Positions 1 through 4,993 of a stretch of DNA of 5,198 nt are shown in pieces. The position numbers and the translations under genes were made by a program. The notes beneath the pieces are model-generated. The model saw only the letters and a list, made by a program, of their open reading frames with translations, had not been told where the DNA came from and did not search any database. This DNA is from an uncultured Rhodospirillaceae bacterium (GTDB taxonomy: Bacteria; Pseudomonadota; Alphaproteobacteria; RF32; CAG-239): positions 1-5,198 of the forward strand of contig ONQU01000019.1 in the NCBI GenBank assembly GCA_900320035.1. The letters are read 5' to 3'. The number at the start of each line of letters is the position of its first letter. The stretch's first letter is position 1.

Positions 1-129
1 GAAGCTGCGGTTGCTGCACTTAAAGTTGCAGAAAGCGAGATGATGCGTGCAGCTCAAAAGGGTGTATTTCATAAGAATACTGCTTCTCGAACGATTTCTC
101 GTTTAGCACAAAAGATTAAAGCTCTGTAA
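1..129 (+). CDS. rpsT: 30S ribosomal protein S20, C-terminal part (5' truncated by window edge)
   Basis: The first 42 codons run in frame from base 1 to a TAA at 127-129 and encode the C-terminal half of ribosomal protein S20, a small basic protein that binds 16S rRNA in the 30S subunit. The helical, Ala/Lys-rich segment and the ending with KGVFHKNTASRTISRLAQKI followed by KAL match the usual S20 C-terminus, in the form seen in alphaproteobacteria. S20 is normally about 87-90 residues, so roughly half of the gene lies upstream of this window. The gene is followed by a hairpin over the stop codon and by a rho-independent terminator, so it probably forms a unit separate from dnaA. An rpsT–dnaA neighbourhood is common in alphaproteobacteria, which supports the lineage call. 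The identification is from residue patterns read by eye. Confidence 0.93.
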   Translation, partial: EAAVAALKVAESEMMRAAQKGVFHKNTASRTISRLAQKIKAL

Positions 130-146
130 TTTTGTTGTAAAATTAC
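126..146 (+). repeat. AT-rich perfect inverted repeat overlapping the rpsT stop codon
   Basis: GTAATTTT (126-133) and AAAATTAC (139-146) form a perfect 8-bp stem around the 5-base loop GTTGT, with the rpsT stop codon inside the left arm. It is followed by a loosely T-rich stretch. It could be a weak first terminator or a 3'-end-stabilising hairpin ahead of the stronger terminator just downstream. The function is inferred; the inverted repeat is directly visible. Confidence 0.55.
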
Positions 147-161
147 TTTAATTTGTTTTAT

Positions 162-204
162 AAGCATGAACTGATTCGGCATCGTTTTGGTTTGTGCTTT
201 TTTT
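162..204 (+). terminator. Rho-independent terminator of rpsT
   Basis: AAGCATGAA (162-170) pairs with TTTGTGCTT (191-199) in a 9-bp stem containing two G-T wobbles. The pairing can extend by about four weaker pairs inward. The right arm runs directly into a seven-T tract (198-204). This is the classical intrinsic-terminator layout, about 30 bases after the rpsT stop, and should separate rpsT from dnaA transcription. Confidence 0.75.
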
Positions 205-214
205 GTGCTAAAAT
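187..214 (+). promoter_or_regulatory. Candidate extended -10 promoter for dnaA
   Basis: TAAAAT (209-214) matches five of six positions of the sigma70 -10 box and is preceded by TG one base away (206-207), which makes an extended -10 element. A weak -35, TTGGTT (187-192), sits 16 bases upstream. Initiation would fall near base 221, just past the rpsT terminator, giving a dnaA leader of about 285 bases. The -35 overlaps the terminator stem, so this assignment is tentative. Confidence 0.4.
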
Positions 215-412
215 GGCGGATCTAGCGCGACTCTCGGAAAATCCGTTGTCAAGAAAATTAATTGCAATGTTCTAAAAAAGTTCTGTTGAATTTTGTTTTT
301 TATATGTTAACAATTTATTTACGTTTTAGGTTTGGCTTGAAGAATTTTTTTGAGTTGAACGAACAGGTTATCTTTTAAGCAAAGAGGACGGTAGGTTTAA
401 TTGTTAGAGAAG

Positions 413-426
413 AAAATCTGTTGACA
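413..426 (+). promoter_or_regulatory. Repeated 13-base element with TTGACA, upstream of dnaA
   Basis: AAAATCTGTTGAC (413-425) ends in a perfect -35 hexamer, TTGACA (421-426), but no good -10 lies 16-18 bases downstream; the region 443-449 is only T-rich followed by AGG. The same 13 bases occur before dnaN at 1911-1923, at nearly the same distance from the start codon. It is either a promoter with an unusual -10 or a regulator-binding site shared by the two genes. The sequence match is seen; the role is inferred. Confidence 0.4.
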
Positions 427-505
427 AAGGTGGCTACCTATTTTTTAGGGTGGAAGCTCGTGGATATAAAGTAAGGGTTACAACGTTAGGATAGGACTGG
501 GAAAG

Positions 506-1906
506 ATGGCTGAAGAAGCAATTAACTACGAAGATTTATCTATTCATAATCAATGGGATGAAATTTGCGGTCAATTAAAGATGGAATTTGGCAATACGGC
601 CTTTGAAAGTTGGTTGAAACCGCTTAGTGTTAATTCATTTGATGATGGCGTAATGCAGTTATCGGCGCCGACGGCATTTATGAAAAACTGGGTGTTGGCA
701 CATTATTCGGAACGAATCCATAAAATTTGGGAACATAAAAACCCGCAAATTAAAAAAGTGCAAATTATCGTGCAAAATATGCAAAACGTTAAGGATGATT
801 CGCTCATTCGTAAATTTCCGATGACGCCGACACCGCGAGATGTTTTCAATGTTGCTAATTTTTCAAGCAATAATTTGAATTGTGGTACTTCTAAATTTAA
901 TCCGGCTTATACTTTTGAGAATTTTGTTGTTGGCAAAACTAATGAGTTTGCTTATGCAGCGGCGCGTAAAGTTGCAGAGACAAAAAATGTTTCGTTTAAT
1001 CCGTTGTTTTTGTATGCCGGCGTTGGTTTAGGCAAAACACACTTAATGCATGCGATTGGGCAATATATTCAGCAACATGATCCGGAGCGTCATGTGGTAT
1101 ATATATCGGCAGAGCAGTTCCTCTACAAATTTGTGAATGCGTTGCGTTATAAAGATACGGCAGCATTCAAGGAGCAATTCCGTTCGGTTGATGTTTTGAT
1201 GATTGATGATGTTCAGTTTTTAGCTAATAAAGAAAAAACGCAAGACGAATTTTTCTACACCTTTAATTCGCTGATGGAAGGCGGGCGGCAGATTATTCTT
1301 TCGGCGGATAAGTCACCGAACGATTTAGATGGCATCGAGTCGCGGTTAAAATCGCGCCTAAATAGCGGGTTGGTAGCTGATATTATGCCGACGGACTTTG
1401 ATTTGAGATTAGGTATTTTGCAAAACAAAGCCAAGCAACTTGGTATTAACATTCCGCAGAATGTCGCCGAATTTTTGGCTCAAAGAATATCGTCAAATGT
1501 TCGTGAATTAGAAGGTTCATTAAAGCGCATTACGGCACATTCACAACTTTTGTCGGAGCGTGAGATTACACTTGATATGACGCAAGATGTGCTTAAAGAT
1601 ATGCTTCGTTCGATTGATCGTAAAACGACAATTGATGAAATTCAACGTAAAGTGGCCGAGCATTTCAATATTTCGGTTAAGGAGATGCAATCATCGCGTC
1701 GGGCGCGTAATGTGGCACGTCCGCGCCAAATTGCCATGTATTTAGCTAAGCAATTGACCTCGCGATCTTTGCCGGAAATCGGTCGTAAGTTTGATCGTGA
1801 CCATACCACGGTTATGCATGCGGTGCGTAAAGTTGAGGAATTGGTGCTTGAGGATACCTCTATGGCCGAAAGTATTGAAACCTTGCGCCGTTCATTAGAA
1901 AACTGA
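506..1906 (+). CDS. dnaA: Chromosomal replication initiator DnaA
   Basis: DnaA is the AAA+ ATPase that binds DnaA boxes, melts the origin and helps recruit the replicative helicase. The 466-residue length is normal. Domain I spans about residues 13-92 (helicase- and self-interaction region, with W17 and W36 in FESWLKPL), a linker runs to about 133, the AAA+ domain covers about 134-347, and the DNA-binding domain covers about 348-466. Visible motifs are Walker A AGVGLGKT (171-178, K177), Walker B VLMIDD (230-235), the box VII arginine in RLKSR (R284), sensor 2 in NVRELEG (R333), and the DnaA signature RDHTTVMHA (431-439). The first Walker A glycine is alanine, which the [AG]xxxxGK[ST] pattern allows. 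The ATG at 506 has AGGA (493-496) nine bases upstream. About ten residues precede the usual family N-terminus. dnaN follows after 96 bases. Confidence 0.98.
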   Translation: MAEEAINYEDLSIHNQWDEICGQLKMEFGNTAFESWLKPLSVNSFDDGVMQLSAPTAFMKNWVLAHYSERIHKIWEHKNPQIKKVQIIVQNMQNVKDDSLIRKFPMTPTPRDVFNVANFSSNNLNCGTSKFNPAYTFENFVVGKTNEFAYAAARKVAETKNVSFNPLFLYAGVGLGKTHLMHAIGQYIQQHDPERHVVYISAEQFLYKFVNALRYKDTAAFKEQFRSVDVLMIDDVQFLANKEKTQDEFFYTFNSLMEGGRQIILSADKSPNDLDGIESRLKSRLNSGLVADIMPTDFDLRLGILQNKAKQLGINIPQNVAEFLAQRISSNVRELEGSLKRITAHSQLLSEREITLDMTQDVLKDMLRSIDRKTTIDEIQRKVAEHFNISVKEMQSSRRARNVARPRQIAMYLAKQLTSRSLPEIGRKFDRDHTTVMHAVRKVEELVLEDTSMAESIETLRRSLEN

Positions 1907-1910
1907 TAAA

Positions 1911-1924
1911 AAAATCTGTTGACG
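1911..1924 (+). promoter_or_regulatory. Second copy of the 13-base element, upstream of dnaN
   Basis: AAAATCTGTTGAC (1911-1923) is identical to the copy upstream of dnaA and starts five bases after the dnaA stop. TTGACG (1919-1924) would be a good -35, and a second TTGACT lies at 1935-1940, but no consensus -10 stands at the right spacing for either. It may drive dnaN expression independently of dnaA, or bind a shared regulator. The function is inferred. Confidence 0.35.
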
Positions 1925-1944
1925 AGTTCATCTTTTGACTTCTG

Positions 1945-1972
1945 CTTTAAATATATCTTTGATAGTTTAAAG
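1945..1972 (+). repeat. Inverted repeat in the dnaN leader overlapping the AAAGGA Shine-Dalgarno
   Basis: CTTTAAA (1945-1951) and TTTAAAG (1966-1972) are perfect 7-bp complements around a 14-base loop. The right arm contains AAAG of the sequence AAAGGAAG (1969-1976), the strongest ribosome-binding match before dnaN. Folding would therefore hide part of it. The stem is almost all A-T, so stability is doubtful. Confidence 0.4.
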
Positions 1973-1979
1973 GAAGTTG

Positions 1980-1997
1980 ATGAATAACTTTTGGTGA
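1980..1997 (+). CDS. Five-codon leader reading frame upstream of dnaN (MNNFW)
   Basis: An ATG at 1980, five bases after AAAGGA (1969-1974), opens a frame of five codons (M-N-N-F-W) closed by TGA at 1995-1997. That stop overlaps an ATG at 1997 and lies five bases before the preferred dnaN start at 2003. The best Shine-Dalgarno in the region is spaced correctly for this frame and too far (28 bases) from the dnaN start. It may be a translated leader that couples ribosomes to dnaN, or a chance frame left by drift of the dnaN start. The frame and spacing are seen; translation is inferred. Confidence 0.3.
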   Translation: MNNFW

Positions 1998-2002
1998 TGA
2001 AA

Positions 2003-3121
2003 ATGAAGTTTACAATTGAAAAAGCAATGTTATTAAAAACATTGAACCATGTACAGAATATTGTGGAAAAGAGAAATACCGTTCCAGTATTATCTAATGT
2101 GCGTATTGAAGCCGGAAATGACGGCATCAGCTTTAAAGCAACAGATATGGATACGGAAATTACGGAAGTCGTTGACGCTAAAATTTTAGAAAATGGAGCG
2201 ATTACAGCGCCGGCGCACATGCTTTATGATATTGTGCGTAAATTGGCTGACGGTGCCGAAGTGGAGTTGGTTTATCCTGATGAAAAAGACCAACTGAGTA
2301 TTGCTTCGGGACGATCGAAATTTTCGCTTTCAACCATTGGGGTGGAAGACTTTCCGGTGATTTCAACCGATGAGTTGCCAACTAATTTTGAGATGAAACG
2401 TGATGAATTAAAAGATGTCATTGACCGCACGCAGTTTGCCGCTTCTACTGAAGAAACCAGATATTATCTGAATGGTTTATATATTCATCCTAAAGATGAA
2501 GGAGATACAAAGGTTTTACGCATTGTGGCCACGGACGGACATCGTTTAGCGTGTGTGGAATCGCCTTTGCCAGATGGGGCTGCCCAGATGCAAGGTGTTA
2601 TTTTGCCGCGTAAAACAGTGGCAGAAATTCGCAAATTGTTAGACGATACTAATGCCGAAATGGTTAAAATCGGGCTTTCTGACAGCCGGGTGCGTTTTGT
2701 GATGGAAGACGTGACGTTGGCTTCTAAACTGATTGATGGTACATATCCGGATTATGAACGGGTTATTCCGACCAATAATACCAAAATTTTGGAAATGAAA
2801 GTAAATGATTTGGCAAAAGCAGTTGATCGTGTGTCGGTAGTGGCCGAAAGAACACGTGCAATTAAAATGATTGCCAACAAAAATCATGTTATTGTGACCA
2901 CTTCAAGTCCGGATTTAGGCAGTGCTATTGAGGAAATGGAAGCAACCTACGAGGCAGAATCGTTGGAAGTTGGATATAATTTCCGTTATTTGTTGGATAT
3001 ATTGGCGGAAATTAAGGGTGAAACGGTGCAGTTTAGCTTTAATGATTCATCTTCACCGTCCATTATTCACGATACTTCCGATACCAGCGCAATTTATGTT
3101 TTGATGCCGATGCGGGTGTAG
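2003..3121 (+). CDS. dnaN: DNA polymerase III beta subunit (sliding clamp)
   Basis: DnaN dimerises into a ring around DNA and tethers polymerase III and other clamp-binding proteins. From the ATG at 2003 the product is 372 residues, close to the family norm of about 366-380, and begins MKFTIEKAML as clamps do. Three repeated clamp domains fit the length. Landmarks are RNTVPVLSNV (24-33), ATDGHRLA (176-183), TYPDYERVIP (247-256), YNFRYLLDIL (325-334) and the C-terminus YVLMPMRV (365-372), which forms part of the partner-binding pocket. Upstream in-frame TTG (1991), GTG (1994) and ATG (1997) codons exist. I prefer 2003 because the family start fits and GGTGA (1993-1997) is five bases away. The gene follows dnaA directly and is separated from recF by only four bases, suggesting co-transcription with recF. 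Its leader is structured and may control translation. Confidence 0.98.
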   Translation: MKFTIEKAMLLKTLNHVQNIVEKRNTVPVLSNVRIEAGNDGISFKATDMDTEITEVVDAKILENGAITAPAHMLYDIVRKLADGAEVELVYPDEKDQLSIASGRSKFSLSTIGVEDFPVISTDELPTNFEMKRDELKDVIDRTQFAASTEETRYYLNGLYIHPKDEGDTKVLRIVATDGHRLACVESPLPDGAAQMQGVILPRKTVAEIRKLLDDTNAEMVKIGLSDSRVRFVMEDVTLASKLIDGTYPDYERVIPTNNTKILEMKVNDLAKAVDRVSVVAERTRAIKMIANKNHVIVTTSSPDLGSAIEEMEATYEAESLEVGYNFRYLLDILAEIKGETVQFSFNDSSSPSIIHDTSDTSAIYVLMPMRV

Positions 3122-3125
3122 ATTC

Positions 3126-4343
3126 GTGAGTGCGTTAGACGCTAAATTACAAGAAATAACCAAAGCAAAGTCAGGCGTTACGCGTCTGACTTTGACTAAT
3201 TATAGAAACTATCGAAATTTGCGAATCGAAACATCGATTGCACCGATTGTGATTACCGGTGCCAATGGTTCGGGTAAGACCAATATTTTGGAGGCGATTT
3301 CTTTTTTAACTCCTGGGCGTGGCTTGCGTGGTGCTAGATTAACCGATATTAAGCGAATCCAACAAGCAATGGAATCGGATTATTTGGCTGATGAGGGGTG
3401 GAGTGTTGCTGCGGATATTTTGAAAAATGATGAACCTTATCAAATTGGCACAACACTACAAAAAACAAATCGCGAAGAGGCGGTGATAAATAATGATGAA
3501 AATTTACGTGCTTATGAGCGGCGAATTGTTAAAATTGATGGGCAAAAAATCAATCAACAAGCGGAATTAGGAAAATATATTTCAGCAATTTGGATTACAC
3601 CGTCGATGGATCGTTTATTTTCGGGTGGACCACAACCACGACGCAGTTTTCTGGACCGGCTGGTGTATGCGTTTGATTTAGAGCACGCCAAGCGCACGGC
3701 AAATTTTGAACATTTATATCGCCAGTGGTTGCAAATGCTGAAAAACGGTATCAATGACGTTCATTGGCTGCAGTCGCTTGAAGCGGAAATGGCTGCATTA
3801 GGGGTGGCAATTGCTGCGGCGCGGCGTGAGCTGATAGCGCGTCTTAATACTTTTATTGCACATGAGCCGGACAATGTTTTTCCTAATGTGCGTTTAGAGT
3901 TAGATGGTCTGATTGAAAAAAAATTAGACAGCGAAGCTGCGCTTAATGTTGAGGATTTTTATGCTACATATTTAGCGCGACAACGAGCATTTGTGCGACA
4001 AAACGAATCTGTTGATGGTGTTAATCGGACCGATTTTAAAGTGTTTTTTCAAAAGAAAAATATGCCCGCAGAATTATGTTCGACCGGTGAACAAAAGGCG
4101 CTTTTGATCAGTATTATTTTAGCACAAACCAAGTGTCAGATTTTAGATAAGGGATTTGCTCCGGTGTTGCTTTTAGATGAAGTGACGACACATCTTGATG
4201 ATGCTAAACGTGATGCTCTTTTAGAAAAAATTCGTGCTTTGCATTTGCAAGCTTGGTTGACATCAACAGAGCCGCAGAATTTCACTCGTTTGCAGCATGA
4301 TGCGCAGTTTTTACACGTTGCTAACGGACAAATTTCATTATAG
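3126..4343 (+). CDS. recF: DNA replication and repair protein RecF
   Basis: RecF is an SMC/ABC-like ATPase that, with RecO and RecR, helps load RecA at single-strand gaps and stalled forks. The frame gives 405 residues from a GTG at 3126, longer than the E. coli protein (357) and nearer the long alphaproteobacterial forms. Motifs are Walker A GANGSGKT (45-52), RSFLDRLVYAFD (173-184), the ABC signature CSTGEQKALL (318-327), Walker B LLLDE (348-352) and the D-loop HLD (356-358). About 18 residues precede the conserved TRLTLTNYRNY, and a strong mRNA hairpin spans that junction. The usual GPHRxDL motif reads GVNRTDF (298-304), and the region corresponding to RNRLL reads QWLQML (200-205), so parts of the family consensus are eroded while the ATPase motifs are intact. 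The start lies four bases after the dnaN stop, with only a weak GGGTG (3114-3118) as ribosome-binding site. Confidence 0.96.
   Translation: MSALDAKLQEITKAKSGVTRLTLTNYRNYRNLRIETSIAPIVITGANGSGKTNILEAISFLTPGRGLRGARLTDIKRIQQAMESDYLADEGWSVAADILKNDEPYQIGTTLQKTNREEAVINNDENLRAYERRIVKIDGQKINQQAELGKYISAIWITPSMDRLFSGGPQPRRSFLDRLVYAFDLEHAKRTANFEHLYRQWLQMLKNGINDVHWLQSLEAEMAALGVAIAAARRELIARLNTFIAHEPDNVFPNVRLELDGLIEKKLDSEAALNVEDFYATYLARQRAFVRQNESVDGVNRTDFKVFFQKKNMPAELCSTGEQKALLISIILAQTKCQILDKGFAPVLLLDEVTTHLDDAKRDALLEKIRALHLQAWLTSTEPQNFTRLQHDAQFLHVANGQISL
3166..3194 (+). repeat. Strong hairpin in the first codons of recF
   Basis: CAAAGTCAG (3166-3174) and CTGACTTTG (3186-3194) are perfect 9-bp complements. 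The 11 bases between them continue the pairing with one G-T and two G-C pairs, leaving the loop TTACG, for about 12 pairs in total. It covers RecF residues 14-23, where the N-terminal extension meets the conserved core. No T tract follows, so it is not an intrinsic terminator. A role in limiting RecF translation is inferred. Confidence 0.6.
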
Positions 4344-4360
4344 TCGTTGGTGATTTTTTT
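4335..4360 (+). terminator. Weak intrinsic terminator after recF
   Basis: TCATTA (4335-4340) can pair with TGGTGA (4348-4353) in a 6-bp stem that includes two G-T wobbles, followed at once by seven Ts (4354-4360). The stem overlaps the recF stop codon. It is short and poor in G-C, so readthrough is likely, but its position at the end of the dnaN–recF unit is appropriate. Confidence 0.35.
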
Positions 4361-4361
4361 C

Positions 4362-4389
4362 TTGATTTTTGCTAAAATTTTTCTATAAT
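4362..4389 (+). promoter_or_regulatory. Sigma70-type promoter for the 124-residue gene
   Basis: TTGATT (4362-4367) and a perfect TATAAT (4384-4389) are separated by 16 bases. Transcription should begin near 4396 and give a leader of about 40 bases before the ATG at 4435. This is one of the two best promoters in the window and suggests that the downstream gene is expressed independently of recF. Confidence 0.72.
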
Positions 4390-4434
4390 AATGACAATAA
4401 AATTATAATTATGTCTAACCAAAAGTAAAAGATT

Positions 4435-4809
4435 ATGAAAGTACAATTATTAAGAAAGAGTGCGCCATTCTTTAAGGAAATTCACAGGGTGCGGTTTAGG
4501 GATTCGATGAAAGGTTTATACATTACCTTTCTGGCCAAAGTGGAAAATCAGCTCGAGTCAGAAATAAAGCAGTTTTTCTGCGTTGTTGATGGCGACCAGG
4601 AAAAAGCTCCTATTTACTTCAGTACGTTACTGTTTGCTAAAGAAGGGGATATTCTTGAGGTGTTGCCATACCACTATGAAAACGATCCGAGCGATAGAGT
4701 TGGTTTTGGTTCGAAAGTTATCGACGTAAAGAATCTCTCGCATCCGGAATTTAATGCAAACCCGATGATGCAGGCGTACCAAGAGGAATGGGTTGTGAAA
4801 AATGAGTAG
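4435..4809 (+). CDS. Uncharacterised soluble 124-residue protein
   Basis: I do not recognise this protein. It has no signal peptide, no membrane segment and no catalytic motif I can name. The N-terminal 25 residues are basic (MKVQLLRK and HRVRFRD). The middle alternates hydrophobic and charged residues in a way that suggests beta strands (for example GLYITFLAKVE and QFFCVVDG). The C-terminal third is polar, with VGFGSKVIDVKNL followed by an acidic tail. The gene sits where gyrB follows recF in many bacteria, but it has its own promoter (4362-4389) and terminator (4831-4862), so it looks monocistronic. The ATG at 4435 lacks a Shine-Dalgarno. An in-frame TAA at 4426-4428 bars any longer form. 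An internal ATG at 4507, with AGGGA (4498-4502) four bases before it, would give 100 residues. Codon use resembles the neighbours, supporting a real gene of unknown function. Confidence 0.75.
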   Translation: MKVQLLRKSAPFFKEIHRVRFRDSMKGLYITFLAKVENQLESEIKQFFCVVDGDQEKAPIYFSTLLFAKEGDILEVLPYHYENDPSDRVGFGSKVIDVKNLSHPEFNANPMMQAYQEEWVVKNE

Positions 4810-4830
4810 TCATCAACATCATAATCGGAT

Positions 4831-4862
4831 AAGAAAGGGCAGTTACAGGCTGCTCTTTTTTT
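4831..4862 (+). terminator. Strong rho-independent terminator after the 124-residue gene
   Basis: AAGAAAGGGCAG (4831-4842) pairs along 12 positions, two of them G-T, with the right arm that starts CTGCTC (4850-4855) and continues into seven Ts (4856-4862). The loop is TTACAGG. It lies 21 bases after the stop codon at 4809 and is the clearest intrinsic terminator in the window. Confidence 0.88.
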
Positions 4863-4902
4863 GTACGGTAAAGGGAAATATGCGATGCGGTGAGAAATTT
4901 TA

Positions 4903-4930
4903 TTGACATAATGTAAAAAAAATATACAAT
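4903..4930 (+). promoter_or_regulatory. Near-consensus sigma70 promoter for the small membrane protein gene
   Basis: A perfect TTGACA (4903-4908) and TACAAT (4925-4930, five of six positions) are separated by 16 bases. Initiation near 4937 gives a leader of about 57 bases before the ATG at 4994. It sits just past the preceding terminator, so the downstream gene begins a new transcription unit. Confidence 0.75.
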
Positions 4931-4965
4931 CCAACCACTATCAAGCTATTATTCTGATTTTAAAT

Positions 4966-4982
4966 CTCGGTCAAGGAACGAG
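4966..4982 (+). promoter_or_regulatory. Leader hairpin holding the only AAGGA before the membrane protein gene
   Basis: CTCGGTC (4966-4972) and GAACGAG (4976-4982) pair at six of seven positions, with one G-A mismatch, around the loop AAG. The only Shine-Dalgarno-like sequence, AAGGA (4973-4977), lies in the loop and the first bases of the right arm. The three-base loop is tight, so the fold may be marginal; a regulatory role is inferred. Confidence 0.35.
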
Positions 4983-4993
4983 TATCTTGTATT

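Larger units (their letters stand above)
130..505. other. 376-base AT-rich rpsT–dnaA intergenic region
   Basis: This gap holds the rpsT hairpin and terminator at its left end, an extended -10 promoter candidate at 187-214, a TTGACA element at 421-426 and the dnaA ribosome-binding region. Other visible items are a perfect 8-bp palindrome ATTGCAAT (261-268) and the palindrome GTTAAC (306-311). I looked for DnaA boxes matching TTATCCACA on both strands. The best match is CGTGGATAT at 459-467, with two mismatches to the reverse complement of the consensus, so there is no box cluster and no good case for an origin here. A GANTC site (173-177) lies in the terminator loop. I see no gene I would defend in this stretch. 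Confidence 0.6.

Noticed and set aside
213..275. Twenty-codon reading frame beginning MADLARLSEN
   Set aside because: It has no Shine-Dalgarno, starts immediately after the rpsT terminator, and its ATG would lie upstream of the predicted transcription start. A frame this short is expected by chance.
307..321. CtrA-like site TTAA-N7-TTTA upstream of dnaA
   Set aside because: It misses one base of TTAA-N7-TTAA, and near matches are frequent in AT-rich DNA.
401..424. Seven-codon TTG frame upstream of dnaA
   Set aside because: AGAGGA (383-388) is 12 bases away and the frame runs through the repeated 13-base element. There is nothing beyond chance to support it.
130..505. Chromosomal replication origin in the rpsT–dnaA gap
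   Set aside because: The gap is AT-rich and beside dnaA, but only one DnaA-box-like site (459-467, two mismatches) was found and there is no cluster. In alphaproteobacteria the origin often lies elsewhere.
1991..2002. TTG, GTG or ATG (1991, 1994, 1997) as the dnaN start
   Set aside because: They add residues absent from clamp proteins and are badly spaced from AAAGGAAG; the ATG at 2003 fits both the family start and GGTGA.
1642..2220. 192-codon minus-strand frame across the dnaA–dnaN junction
   Set aside because: It is a shadow of dnaA and dnaN with no ribosome site, recognisable domain or own promoter. The same applies to the shorter minus-strand frames inside dnaA, dnaN, recF and the 124-residue gene.
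2922..3104. 60-codon plus-strand frame inside dnaN
   Set aside because: It lies wholly within dnaN in another frame and its composition is an out-of-frame echo of the clamp sequence.
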